Positions 44,722-53,499 of a stretch of 64,000 nucleotides of DNA are shown here, piece after piece (the first letter of the stretch is position 1; each line of letters starts with the position of its first letter). The notes beneath the pieces are model-generated. The model saw only the letters and a list, made by a program, of their open reading frames with translations, was not told the DNA's origin and made no database searches. The DNA comes from Variovorax boronicumulans. Its GTDB lineage: Bacteria; Pseudomonadota; Gammaproteobacteria; Burkholderiales; Burkholderiaceae_C. Both the position numbers and the translations under genes were made by a program. The DNA lies in contig NZ_VEDO01000003.1 in the NCBI RefSeq assembly GCF_007677875.1, forward strand, positions 310,001 through 374,000, read 5' to 3'.

Positions 44722-45936
44722 GTGCTGGGGCATCCTGGCATGCGCGCCTTCCTGGCCGCGCGCGTGGCCGCCGTGCTGGCCACCCAGGTGCAGGCCGTCG
44801 TCGTGGCCTGGCAGGTCTACGACCTCACGCGCGCGCCGCTGGCGCTGGCCTATGTGGGCCTGGCCCAGTTCATCCCCATGCTGTGCCTGCTGCTGCCGGC
44901 CGGCGACCTCATGGACCGCTTCGCGCGCCGGCCCATCCTCGCCGCCAGCTGGGTGGTCTCGGCGCTGTGCAGCGCGCTGCTGTGGTGGCTGTCGGGCCAT
45001 GGGGTGGCGGGCGTCTCGTCCATCTACGCCGTGCTGGTGCTGTACGGCTGCGCGCGGGCCTTTGCCGGCCCGGCGCTGCAAAGCCTGCTGCCGCAGATCG
45101 TGCCGCGCGAGCAGCTGGCGCAGGCCATCGCCGTCAACAGCATGCTGATGCGCAGCGCCACCATCACCGGCCCCTTCCTGGGCGGGCTGCTGTATGCGCT
45201 GGGCGGTGGCGAGCTGACCTACCTGGTGTGCCTGGTCTGCTTCGTGCTCGGCGCGCTGCTGCTGCGCTACGTGACGGTGGCCCATGCCGCGCCGCGCGCC
45301 GTGGGTGGCACGATCTGGACGCGCTTTGCCGAAGGCATCGGGTTCATCCGCTCGCGGCCCGTGATCCTGGGCTGCATTTCGCTGGACCTGTTCGCCGTGC
45401 TGCTGGGCGGCGTGGTGGCGCTGCTGCCGATCTACGCGCACGAGGTGCTGCACGTGGGCCCGCAGGGCCTGGGTGCGCTGCGCAGCGCCATGGCCGTGGG
45501 AGAGGTCGGCATGGGCCTGTACCTGAGCGCGCGGCCGTTGAACCGGCGCGTGGGCGCGACCATGTTCGGCGCTGTGGCGGTGTTTGGCGTGGCCAACCTG
45601 GTGTTCGCGCTGTCGCACTGGTTCTGGCTGTCCTTCGTGGCGCTGCTGGTGGCCGGCATGGCCGACATGGTGAGCGTCTACATCCGCGGTGCGCTGGTGC
45701 AGTTCTCCACGCCGGACGCCATGCGCGGGCGCGTGCAGGCCGTCAACATGCTGTTCATCGGCTCGTCCAACGAGCTCGGGGAGTTCCGCGCCGGCACCAG
45801 CGCGGCCTGGCTGGGGCCGGTCGGCGCGGCCTTGGCGGGCGGGCTGTGCACGCTGGGCGTGGTCGGCACCTGGGCCGCGGCCTTCGGCGGCCTGCGCCGG
45901 CTGGACCGCTTCGAAGAGGCCGGTGCCGGCACTTGA
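44722..45936 (+). CDS. MFS transporter (EntS/MFS_3-like)
   Basis: 404 residues from a GTG at 44722, with about twelve membrane segments. ARVAAVLATQVQAVVVAWQVYDLT and DLMDRFARRPIL match the EntS-type exporter family, which includes enterobactin and other small-molecule exporters. Start choice is uncertain. ATG 44740 is also in frame but shortens helix 1. ATG 44632 overlaps the probable -10 box and gives an unconvincing Pro-rich lead. Substrate unknown. Confidence 0.78.
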   Translation: MLGHPGMRAFLAARVAAVLATQVQAVVVAWQVYDLTRAPLALAYVGLAQFIPMLCLLLPAGDLMDRFARRPILAASWVVSALCSALLWWLSGHGVAGVSSIYAVLVLYGCARAFAGPALQSLLPQIVPREQLAQAIAVNSMLMRSATITGPFLGGLLYALGGGELTYLVCLVCFVLGALLLRYVTVAHAAPRAVGGTIWTRFAEGIGFIRSRPVILGCISLDLFAVLLGGVVALLPIYAHEVLHVGPQGLGALRSAMAVGEVGMGLYLSARPLNRRVGATMFGAVAVFGVANLVFALSHWFWLSFVALLVAGMADMVSVYIRGALVQFSTPDAMRGRVQAVNMLFIGSSNELGEFRAGTSAAWLGPVGAALAGGLCTLGVVGTWAAAFGGLRRLDRFEEAGAGT

Positions 45937-46056
45937 AGAACCCGGCCCGGGGCGCCAGCTATGGCATACTGTTTCGGCGCAGCAGCGGTGCATCCACCCT
46001 CTGCGAAGCCCAAGGGCCCGCCACCGGGCCAGGCAGTGCAACCGCAAGGAGGTCAC

Positions 46057-46095
46057 ATGACAGCATTCTTCATGGAAGGCGATGGCTTCGCATAA
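46057..46095 (+). CDS. Candidate 12-residue leader peptide upstream of the DUF4760 gene
   Basis: A short reading frame, MTAFFMEGDGFA, begins 6 bases after AAGGAGGT, one of the strongest Shine-Dalgarno matches in the window. It runs past the start of the DUF4760 gene and stops 14 bases inside it. A small hairpin (GGCCCG 46015-46020, CGGGCC 46025-46030) precedes it and an intrinsic terminator follows 19 bases after its stop. This is the layout of an attenuation leader. Expression is not shown. Confidence 0.45.
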   Translation: MTAFFMEGDGFA

Positions 46096-46750
46096 GGGCG
46101 ATCCGTCGTTCTGGAGGCCCAGCTTCGTGCTGGGCCTTTTGTTTTTTGCGGCCCTGATTTCTCTGGCCGTGTTCTTCTGGTGGCATGCCTGGCTGCGCCG
46201 CACGGCTCCGGCCGAGGCATTGGAGAAGCAGCAGATCGTGGTGCTGCTGGCGGCCTGGCTCGCCGTGATCGGCTGGATCACCACGGCCTGGACCTCGATC
46301 CGCAACTCGGTCAAGCAGCACACCGTCAACACGCTGCTGCAGTCCCGCCTGTCGGCGACCTACATGGAGCGCGCCGACCGGGTGAACAAGTTCTTCGGCA
46401 GCTACGAGGCGCGCCATCCGCTCGCGACGCGCGACCCCGACGCCGACCCCACGCAGGGCATCGCCAGCGACGACGAGGAGGCGCTGCGCTACATCCTCAA
46501 CTACTTCGAGTACATCGCCATCGGCGTGCGCCATGGCGACCTGCACGAGGCCATGCTGCGGGCCAGCCTGCGTTCCATCCTGACCAAAACCACCTTCTAC
46601 TCGCGGGACTGGATCGAGCGGCGCGTGGGCGGCGGGCCGACGCTGGCGCCCAATCCGCTGCTGTACCGCAACCTGCGCTGGCTCTACCTGCGCTGGCGCG
46701 ACGCGGGGCCGGGCCACGACCTGCGCGCGTTCTCGATGGTGCGCGCTTAA
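46082..46750 (+). CDS. DUF4760 membrane protein
   Basis: 222 residues. Two membrane helices at about 14-35 and 49-69 are followed by a cytoplasmic helical region (QHTVNTLLQSRLSATYMERADRVNKFF, then EALRYILNYFEYIAIGVRHGD), which matches the DUF4760 family of unknown function. The ATG at 46082 lies within the leader ORF, and a 9-bp-stem terminator is embedded in codons 12-22, at the start of helix 1. The gene overlaps convergent mltB by 4 bases. The protein's job is unknown. Confidence 0.75.
   Translation: MASHKGDPSFWRPSFVLGLLFFAALISLAVFFWWHAWLRRTAPAEALEKQQIVVLLAAWLAVIGWITTAWTSIRNSVKQHTVNTLLQSRLSATYMERADRVNKFFGSYEARHPLATRDPDADPTQGIASDDEEALRYILNYFEYIAIGVRHGDLHEAMLRASLRSILTKTTFYSRDWIERRVGGGPTLAPNPLLYRNLRWLYLRWRDAGPGHDLRAFSMVRA
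46115..46147 (+). terminator. Intrinsic terminator inside the 5' coding end of the DUF4760 gene
   Basis: AGGCCCAGC (46115-46123), loop TTCGT, GCTGGGCCT (46129-46137), followed by a T-rich tract (TTTGTTTTTT, 46138-46147). Stem and T-run are as good as a textbook terminator. Its place within codons 12-22 of a gene implies that ribosomes must melt it for full-length transcription. Confidence 0.8.
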
Positions 46751-47820
46751 CGTTCGAGCGCCTCGCGGACCGCCTGGCCGAGCTCGAGCACCGTCATCGC
46801 GTAGTAGCTGGACCAGTTGTAGCGCGTGATCACGTAGAAATTCTCGGTGCCGGCCACGTACTGCGGGGCATCCGCACCGTTCTGCAGTTCGACCAGCGCC
46901 AGCGGGCCGGTGTGCGTGAGCGCCTCGCCCTGCAGCAGCGCGCCCTTGGCCGTGAAGCTCTCCACGCTGAAGCTGGGCAGGATGTCGGGCGCGAGCAGGG
47001 CGTCCAGGTCGGCCTGCGCGCTCAGCGCGACCGGGTAGATGGCCGGCATGCCGGTCTTCCAGCCGAAGGCCTTGAAGTAGTTGGCCACCGAGCCGATCAC
47101 GTCGTCCACGCTGCCCGCCAGGTCGATGCGGCCGTCGCCGTCGAAGTCCACCGCGTAGCGCACCCAGCTCGATGGCATGAATTGCGGCATGCCCATGGCG
47201 CCGGCGTAGCTGCCGCGCCAGGCATGCGGGTCCACGCCGGTGCGCTGCGACAGGCTCAGCAGCTGCTCGAGCTCGCCGAGGAAGAAGGCGCTGCGCTCGG
47301 CCGCGCGCGGGTGGGCCTTGGGAAAGTCGAAGGCCAGCGTGGTCACGGCGTCGATGACGGGAAAGCCGCCCATCTGCTGGCCGTAGATCGACTCCACGCC
47401 GACGATGCCCACGATGATCTCGGCCGGCACGCCGTACTCGCGCTCGGCACGCTCCAGCGCCGTGCGGTGCTCCTGCCAGAAGCGCACGCCGGCGCGGATG
47501 CGGATGGGCTCGACGAAGCGGCTGCGGTAGACGCGCCAGTTCTTGGGCGTGCCGCTGGGCGCCGGCGTCATGAGCCGCTGCACCTGGGGCAGCAGCCGGG
47601 CCTGGCCGATGGCCTGGCGCACCCACTCGCGGTCCAGGTCGCGGCGCGCGGCGATGTCGTCGGCCATGCGCAGCACCTCGGGGCGCGTGGCGTAGAGCGG
47701 GCCGGGGGCCGGTGCGGCCTTGGCGGCGGCGGGGCGCTTCTTGGCGGGCGCAGGGGGCTGGGCGTGGGCGGCGGCGGCGAGCACAGCAGCAGTCAGAAAT
47801 GCGAGGCGCGTGCGGTTCAT
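46747..47820 (-). CDS. mltB: Membrane-bound lytic murein transglycosylase B family
   Basis: 357 residues. A signal peptide (ending AHAQPP) with no clear lipobox Cys precedes an Ala/Pro/Lys spacer. The catalytic Glu is in IIVGIVGVESIYGQQMG, and YAGAMGMPQFMPSSWVRYAVDFDGDG is the GH103 MltB signature. It cleaves peptidoglycan to 1,6-anhydro-muropeptides. Absence of a lipobox suggests a soluble (Slt35- or SltB-like) form. It follows tgpA with a 4-base overlap. Confidence 0.92.
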   Translation of the reverse strand: MNRTRLAFLTAAVLAAAAHAQPPAPAKKRPAAAKAAPAPGPLYATRPEVLRMADDIAARRDLDREWVRQAIGQARLLPQVQRLMTPAPSGTPKNWRVYRSRFVEPIRIRAGVRFWQEHRTALERAEREYGVPAEIIVGIVGVESIYGQQMGGFPVIDAVTTLAFDFPKAHPRAAERSAFFLGELEQLLSLSQRTGVDPHAWRGSYAGAMGMPQFMPSSWVRYAVDFDGDGRIDLAGSVDDVIGSVANYFKAFGWKTGMPAIYPVALSAQADLDALLAPDILPSFSVESFTAKGALLQGEALTHTGPLALVELQNGADAPQYVAGTENFYVITRYNWSSYYAMTVLELGQAVREALER

Positions 47821-49844
47821 GCGGACGGGACAGGGGTGGGCCAGGGCAGGCGGCGGTACTCGCGCTGCAGCGTCGGCAGTTCCAGGGCCGGCGCGCGTGC
47901 GTAACGCTGCGCTTCCAGGCGCAGCAGCCAGTCGCGCAGCGGCGCCAGCTGCTGCGGCCTGGCCGCGGCAGCCGGCAACTGTACAAGCAGCTGGGCCAGC
48001 TGCCGCGGCGCGGCCTGCGGCGGCACGGCCAGGCCGGCGGCGCGCAGGCGCTCGCGCGCCTTGTGCAGGAGGCGCAGCCAGGGATCGTGCTGGCGCCGCT
48101 CCCAGGCGGCCCAGCCCACGCCGGCCAGGCTGGCCAGTACCACCAAAGCGGCGAGCAGGCGGCCGAGGTCTTGCCAGTCCGGGCTCTCGATGCCGAGGGC
48201 GCGCAACAGGTCCAGCTGGCGGCTTTGCGTGTAGTTCAGCACCCACTGGTTCCAACGGTTGTTGACGGCCTCCCAGGCCGCGCGCAGCTGGGCCGCGAGG
48301 TTGGGGTTGACGTTGCCCACCGCCGTGGCGAACGCGCCCTGGGGTGCTCGCAGCCGCTCCAGGCTGCCGATGCGGCCGGGCATCACGGCGCCCGTGGGGT
48401 CCACGCGCACCCAGCCCTGGCCCTCGTGCCAGACCTCGGTCCAGGCGTGCGCATCGCTCTGGCGCACGGTCCAGTAGCCGTCCACCGCATTCATCTCGCC
48501 GCCCTGGTAGCCTGTGACGATGCGCGCGGGCACGTCGAGCGCGCGCATCAGCACCACGAAGGCCGAGGCGATGTGCTCGCAGAAGCCGGCCTTGCGGTCG
48601 AACCAGAACTCGTCGGCCGTGTGTTCGCCATACACGCCGGGCTCCAACGTGTAGCTGTAGCCGCCCGTGCGCAGGCGTTCCAGTGCGGCCGCCACGAGCA
48701 CGGCGCTGCCGGCTTCCGCGAGGCGCGGGTCGCGCCGCAGTTGCGCGGCCAGCGCCAGCGTGCGCGGGTTGCTGCCGGCGGGCAGCTGCAGCTCGGCCTG
48801 CAGTTCGGCCGTGCGGCGCGGCGGGCCGTAGCGGAAATCCGTGTGGCTCTGGGCGCGGTAGCGCACCAGGTCGGTGATGGGCCGGTTGGCCAGCCAGGAC
48901 AACTCCTGCGTCTGCAGCGCCGAGAGGCCCGCGAGGTCGGGGCGGCGCGGCGCCACGTCCAGCAGCAGCAGCCAGGGCCGGTTGTGCGGCTCCAGCGTGA
49001 CCTCGTAGCCGGTCGGTATGCCGCCCAGCTGCAGATTGCGCTGCGGCGACGTGTTGAAGCTGAAGTCGCCGCGGCCCTGGCGCCACTGGCGGCCATCGAA
49101 CTCGGACAGCACCGGCCCACGGAAGTACAGCGCGTCCTGCGGGGGCGGCGGGCCGTCGAAGCGGATGCGCATGGCGATGCTGTCGTCCAGTGCGAGGCTG
49201 GCCAGGTTGCCGACCTCCATGGTGGACGACAGGCCGCTGCGCCCGCTCATCGCGTCGCTCGGGATGCCCCACAGCGGCGCCAGCCGCGGGAACAGCAGGA
49301 ACAGCACCAGCATGACGGGCGCACCGACCAGCGCCATGCGCACCGCATGGCGCGCCGATGCGGCCAGCGGTGGCCGGCCCACGGGCATGTGGGCGTTGAC
49401 CAGCGCCGTGAGCAGGCCCAGCAGGCCGACCAGCATGGCCGCCGCCGTGGCCAGCGACTGCGAGAAGAAGAAGTTCGTGAGCATCGTGAAGAAGCCCAGG
49501 AAGAACACCACGAAGGCGTCGCGCCGCGCGCGCAGTTCCAGCGTCTTGAGCGCCAGCAGCGACACCAGCAGCGTGACGCCCGCGTCGCGGCCCAGCAGCG
49601 TGCGGTGGCTCATGAGCGTCAGGCCCAGCGTCAGCGCCAGCAGCGCCGCCAGCCACCAGCGCGAGGGCAGGGGCCGCGCGCCGAGCGCGATCCAGCCGCG
49701 CCACAGCAGCACGCCGCCGGCCAGCAGGCTGCACCACACCGGCAGCCGGGGCACCTGGGGCAGCAGGATCCAGCCGATCACGGCGAGCAGGAACAGCGTG
49801 TCGCGGCCGTCCCGCGGAAGCTGGCCGGCGAGGCGGTTCAGCAC
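47817..49844 (-). CDS. tgpA: TgpA-type membrane transglutaminase-like protease (DUF3488/DUF4129)
   Basis: 675 residues from a GTG start. About six membrane helices come first, including RRDAFVVFFLGFFTMLTNFFFSQS of the DUF3488 region. A periplasmic transglutaminase-core domain follows, with catalytic C422 (KAGFCEHIASAF), H466 (DAHAWTEVW) and D482 (VRVDPTGAV). A final membrane helix (about 566-586) and C-terminal DUF4129 end it. TgpA of Pseudomonas is essential and linked to envelope processes. The start overlaps the DUF58 stop by 7 bases. Part of a moxR-DUF58-tgpA-mltB operon. Confidence 0.9.
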   Translation of the reverse strand: MLNRLAGQLPRDGRDTLFLLAVIGWILLPQVPRLPVWCSLLAGGVLLWRGWIALGARPLPSRWWLAALLALTLGLTLMSHRTLLGRDAGVTLLVSLLALKTLELRARRDAFVVFFLGFFTMLTNFFFSQSLATAAAMLVGLLGLLTALVNAHMPVGRPPLAASARHAVRMALVGAPVMLVLFLLFPRLAPLWGIPSDAMSGRSGLSSTMEVGNLASLALDDSIAMRIRFDGPPPPQDALYFRGPVLSEFDGRQWRQGRGDFSFNTSPQRNLQLGGIPTGYEVTLEPHNRPWLLLLDVAPRRPDLAGLSALQTQELSWLANRPITDLVRYRAQSHTDFRYGPPRRTAELQAELQLPAGSNPRTLALAAQLRRDPRLAEAGSAVLVAAALERLRTGGYSYTLEPGVYGEHTADEFWFDRKAGFCEHIASAFVVLMRALDVPARIVTGYQGGEMNAVDGYWTVRQSDAHAWTEVWHEGQGWVRVDPTGAVMPGRIGSLERLRAPQGAFATAVGNVNPNLAAQLRAAWEAVNNRWNQWVLNYTQSRQLDLLRALGIESPDWQDLGRLLAALVVLASLAGVGWAAWERRQHDPWLRLLHKARERLRAAGLAVPPQAAPRQLAQLLVQLPAAAARPQQLAPLRDWLLRLEAQRYARAPALELPTLQREYRRLPWPTPVPSA

Positions 49845-50812
49845 AGGGCCAACGCCTCCAGGCAACGCCGCTTGTGGGCTTCGCCGCTGGCGGGCGGTAC
49901 TTCGACCCCGGGCACCCGCAGCCCGTACTCGAGTTCCAGCCGGTCGGCCTGCAGCACCCAGGCGCACAGCCGCGCCAGGCGCTGCTCGCCATCGGGCAAC
50001 CGGGCCAGGGACGGGTCCAGCCAGAGTTCGTGGCGTTGCGCCTGCTGGCTGTCGCGGCTGACCAGTTCGCCGGCCTTGGCGGCCTTTTTCCAGACCACGA
50101 GCTTGAGCGGGTCGCCACGGCGGTAGGCGCGCACACCATCGAATTCGCCGGTGCTGGCGGCCTGGCGCGCCAAGGCGCCGCCCGCGCGCGGCTCGCCCGC
50201 GGGCAGCGGCGGGGGATGCGCCTCGGGCTGCGGATAGACCAGCACCTGCGCGGCCGGGCGCCACAGCGTCCAGACGCGGAAGGCGCCCATCGGAAAGCGC
50301 GTCTCCAGCATCAAGGTGGGGATGGCGTGCAGGCCGCGCCGCGCGGGCGCGAAGGCCACATGCACCTGGCTGCGGCCGCCGGCCGGCACGTCCACGAAGG
50401 CCTGCTGCCGGGCCGTGTCCACCAGGCTCGCGGCGATGGCATGGCGCGGTGTCTTGCGCGTGCTGGCCAGCTCCAGCGTGAGCGTGCTGCCGCTGCCCAG
50501 GAACAGGGGCTCGGGCGGCAGCAGGTGCAGCTGCAGGCCGCGCAGCGTGGCATGCCCCACATGCATGCCGACCAGCGCACAGCCGGCCAGCAAAAACGTG
50601 AGCAGGTAACCCAGGTTGAGCTGGTAGTTGATCGAGGCCAGCAACAGCAGCAGCACGGTGGCGCCCAGCATGAGGCCGGCGCGCGTGGGCAGGATGTAGA
50701 TGTTGCGCTGGGTCAGCAGCAGCTGGTCGCTGCGCGGCAGCCGCGCCTCCCACCAGCGCCGCATGCGGCCGCGCCAGCGGGTCCAGGGGTTCAAGCGCGC
50801 CAGGGCGGTCAC
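49838..50812 (-). CDS. DUF58-domain membrane protein
   Basis: 324 residues from a GTG start. Two membrane helices (about 35-80) precede the DUF58/vWA-like domain, marked by GEFDGVRAYRRGDPLKLVVWKKAAKAGELVSRD. These proteins are the standard partner of MoxR ATPases and TgpA. GTGA overlap with moxR. Function likely chaperone-like assembly of envelope factors, from family context. Confidence 0.88.
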   Translation of the reverse strand: MTALARLNPWTRWRGRMRRWWEARLPRSDQLLLTQRNIYILPTRAGLMLGATVLLLLLASINYQLNLGYLLTFLLAGCALVGMHVGHATLRGLQLHLLPPEPLFLGSGSTLTLELASTRKTPRHAIAASLVDTARQQAFVDVPAGGRSQVHVAFAPARRGLHAIPTLMLETRFPMGAFRVWTLWRPAAQVLVYPQPEAHPPPLPAGEPRAGGALARQAASTGEFDGVRAYRRGDPLKLVVWKKAAKAGELVSRDSQQAQRHELWLDPSLARLPDGEQRLARLCAWVLQADRLELEYGLRVPGVEVPPASGEAHKRRCLEALALC

Positions 50813-51729
50813 GGCAAGGGCACGGCCTCGACCATGGCGCGCACCTGCTCGACGGCGCCGCGGCCCGCGTCGCCCACGGGCACCAGCCGGTGCGCCACGG
50901 TCTGCGGCAGGATGGCCTGCACGTCGTCGGGCGCCACATAGTCGCGCCCGGCCAGGAGGGCCTGGGCCTTGGCCGCGCGCACCACGGCGATGCCTGCGCG
51001 CGGCGACAGGCCCTGCAGGAACCAGCGGCCCGAGCGCGTGGCGGCGATGAGGTCCTGCACGTACGCGATGAGCGGCGGCGCCGCATGCACCTGCAGCACC
51101 TGTTGCTGCAGTTGCTGCAGCTGTTCGCCGGTCAGCAGCGCGGGCAGGGCGTCGACGAGTTCCCGCCGGTCTTCGCCGGCGAGCAGCAGACGCTCGGCCG
51201 CGCGGTCGGGGTAGCCGATGGAGATGCGCATGAGGAAGCGGTCCAGCTGCGATTCGGGCAACGCGAAGGTGCCGAGCTGGTCCTGCGGGTTCTGCGTGGC
51301 GATCACGAAGAAAGGCCGTGGCAGCGGGCGGGTGGCGCCCTCGACCGTGACCTGCTTTTCCTCCATGGCCTCGAGCAGCGCGCTCTGGGTCTTTGGGCTG
51401 GCGCGGTTGATCTCGTCGGCCAGCAGGATCTGCGCGAACAGCGGGCCGGGATGGAAGACGAAGGCCTCCGTGCCGCGTTCGTAGACGGAGACGCCCGAGA
51501 GGTCCGAGGGCATCAGGTCGGAGGTGAACTGCACGCGCGAGAACTGCAGGCCGAAGGTGCGCGCCAGCGCATGGGCCAGCGTGGTCTTGCCCACGCCGGG
51601 CACGTCCTCGATGAGCAGGTGGCCGCCGGCCAGCAGGCAGGCCACGCAGTCCTGGACCTGGGCCTCCTTGCCCACGATGACGCCGTTGAGCTGGCGCAAA
51701 AGGTCCTTGACTTTCTCTTGTACGATCAT
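50809..51729 (-). CDS. MoxR-family AAA+ ATPase
   Basis: 306 residues. Walker A DVPGVGKTT, Walker B ILLADEINRASPKTQSALLEAMEE, sensor 1 FVIATQNP and the arginine-finger region ESQLDRFLMRI. MoxR ATPases act as chaperones with DUF58/vWA partners, which here is the next gene. First gene of the operon; divergent from the histone-deacetylase-family gene with 43 bases between the starts. Confidence 0.95.
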   Translation of the reverse strand: MIVQEKVKDLLRQLNGVIVGKEAQVQDCVACLLAGGHLLIEDVPGVGKTTLAHALARTFGLQFSRVQFTSDLMPSDLSGVSVYERGTEAFVFHPGPLFAQILLADEINRASPKTQSALLEAMEEKQVTVEGATRPLPRPFFVIATQNPQDQLGTFALPESQLDRFLMRISIGYPDRAAERLLLAGEDRRELVDALPALLTGEQLQQLQQQVLQVHAAPPLIAYVQDLIAATRSGRWFLQGLSPRAGIAVVRAAKAQALLAGRDYVAPDDVQAILPQTVAHRLVPVGDAGRGAVEQVRAMVEAVPLP

Positions 51730-51772
51730 CGCGAGACATTACCCGAAAACGATAGCAAGCGAGACGACAGCC

Positions 51773-52726
51773 GTGAACCAGACGGGATACTTCAGCCACC
51801 GCGATTGTTGGAAGCACGAGATGGGCCCGGGCCATCCGGAATGCCCGGAGAGGCTGGACGCCATCGAGGACCGGCTGCTGGTGTCCGGCGTGGGCGATGC
51901 GCTCGAGCGGCGCGAGGCGCCGCTGGCCACGGTCTCGGACCTGGAACTCGCGCACGGCCGCATGCACGTGGCGTCCATCCGCGGCATGACCGACAACCTG
52001 CAGGAGCAGATCATCGCGGGTGGCTCCACGCACGCGCAGATCGATCCCGATACCAGCCTGAACGTGCACACCTGGAACGCCGCGCTGCGCGCCGCGGGCG
52101 CGGCGCTCGCGGCCACCGACGCCGTGATCCGCGGCGAACTCGAGAACGCCTTCTGCTCGGTGCGCCCGCCGGGCCACCACGCCTGCCGCGACCAGGCCAT
52201 GGGCTTTTGCTTCTTCAACAACGTGGCGCTGGCGGCACGCTATGCGCTGGAGCGCCACGGCCTGTCGCGGGTGGCCATCGTCGATTTCGACGTGCACCAT
52301 GGCAACGGCACGGAGGACATCGTGGCCGGCGACCCGCGCATCCTGATGGCCAGCTTCTACCAGCACCCGTTCTACCCGATGGACTGGGCGCACCGCCAGG
52401 CCGACAACCTCGTGAACCTGCCCGTGCCGGCCTACACGCGCGGCATGGACGTGCGCGAGATGATCGACATGCTGTGGCTGCCGCGCCTGGAAGCGCACAA
52501 GCCCGAGATGATCTTCATCAGCGCCGGTTTCGACGCGCACCGCGAGGACGACATGGGCCAGTTGGGCCTGGTGGAGCAGGACTACGTCTGGATCACCTCC
52601 TGCATCAAGGAGGTGGCGCGCCGCCATGCTCAGGGCCGCATCGTGAGCTGCCTGGAAGGCGGATACCACCTGGGCGCACTGGCGCGCAGCGTGGAGGCGC
52701 ACATCCGCGTGCTGGCCGACCTGTAA
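51773..52726 (+). CDS. Histone deacetylase/acetylpolyamine amidohydrolase family protein
   Basis: 317 residues from a GTG start. Zinc-site and catalytic motifs are present: VRPPGHHACRDQAMGFCFFNN, VAIVDFDVHHGNGTEDI and FISAGFDAHREDD. Bacterial members deacetylate acetylpolyamines or acetyl-lysine. No better start is available, since the short 43-base gap to moxR leaves no room. Probably its own transcript or sharing the next two genes 89 bases on. Confidence 0.88.
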   Translation: MNQTGYFSHRDCWKHEMGPGHPECPERLDAIEDRLLVSGVGDALERREAPLATVSDLELAHGRMHVASIRGMTDNLQEQIIAGGSTHAQIDPDTSLNVHTWNAALRAAGAALAATDAVIRGELENAFCSVRPPGHHACRDQAMGFCFFNNVALAARYALERHGLSRVAIVDFDVHHGNGTEDIVAGDPRILMASFYQHPFYPMDWAHRQADNLVNLPVPAYTRGMDVREMIDMLWLPRLEAHKPEMIFISAGFDAHREDDMGQLGLVEQDYVWITSCIKEVARRHAQGRIVSCLEGGYHLGALARSVEAHIRVLADL

Positions 52727-52815
52727 CGCCCTCGCTGCGTTGGTTGCTGCGGCTACCATGGGCCGGTGCACCTGGCCCAGGTGCGCACCGACACAACATC
52801 CCAGGGAGTGCATGC

Positions 52816-53499
52816 ATGGCCAACATCCATTTCATCGGCGGCGAGAAAGGCGGCGTCGGCAAGTCGCTGACCGCGCGCCTGCTCGCGCAGTACTGCATCG
52901 ACCGGCAGCTGCCGTTCACTGCTTTCGACACCGACCGCTCGCACGGCGCGCTGCTGCGCTTTTACGCCGACTACGCCGCGCCCGTGGCCATGGACCGCAC
53001 CGAGGCGCTGGACGCCATCGTCGAGGCCGCGGTCGAGCAGCCCGAGCGCCGCGTGCTCGTGGACCTGGCCGCGCAGACGCACGAGACGCTGGCCCAGTGG
53101 ATGGAGGAGGCCAGCCTGCTGGCCCTGGCCGCCGACGAAGGCATCGCGCTGACCTACTGGCATGTGATGGACGCCGGCAAGGATTCGGCCGACCTGCTCG
53201 CCAAGCTGCTGGACCGCTTCGCAGGCGGGCTGCGCTACGTGCTGGTGCGCAACGAGGTGCGCGGCAGCGATTTCTCGGCACTGGAGCAGTCCGGCCAGCA
53301 GCAGCGTGCCGAGGCGCTGGGCGCCAAGGTGGTCCAGCTCAGGAAGCTCAGCGAGGGCGCGCTGCTCAGGATCGACGCCGCCAGCAGCAGCTTTTGGAAG
53401 GCCACGACGCCGGGCGGCGGCCTGGGCCTGCTGGACCGCCAGCGCGTGAAGACCTGGCTGGCGGACAGCTACCGCGCTTTCGACGCGGTCGGTGTGTGA
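52816..53499 (+). CDS. ParA/MinD-like P-loop ATPase, role unknown
   Basis: 227 residues. The deviant Walker A GGEKGGVGKS is at residues 8-17, FDTDRSHG follows, and RVLVDLAAQTHETLAQWM is the Walker B region. It resembles plasmid-mobilisation or Mrp-like ParA relatives without a clear partner ParB or MinC nearby. A GTGA overlap couples it to the next gene, an isolated ABC ATPase, which is unusual. Confidence 0.72.
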   Translation: MANIHFIGGEKGGVGKSLTARLLAQYCIDRQLPFTAFDTDRSHGALLRFYADYAAPVAMDRTEALDAIVEAAVEQPERRVLVDLAAQTHETLAQWMEEASLLALAADEGIALTYWHVMDAGKDSADLLAKLLDRFAGGLRYVLVRNEVRGSDFSALEQSGQQQRAEALGAKVVQLRKLSEGALLRIDAASSSFWKATTPGGGLGLLDRQRVKTWLADSYRAFDAVGV

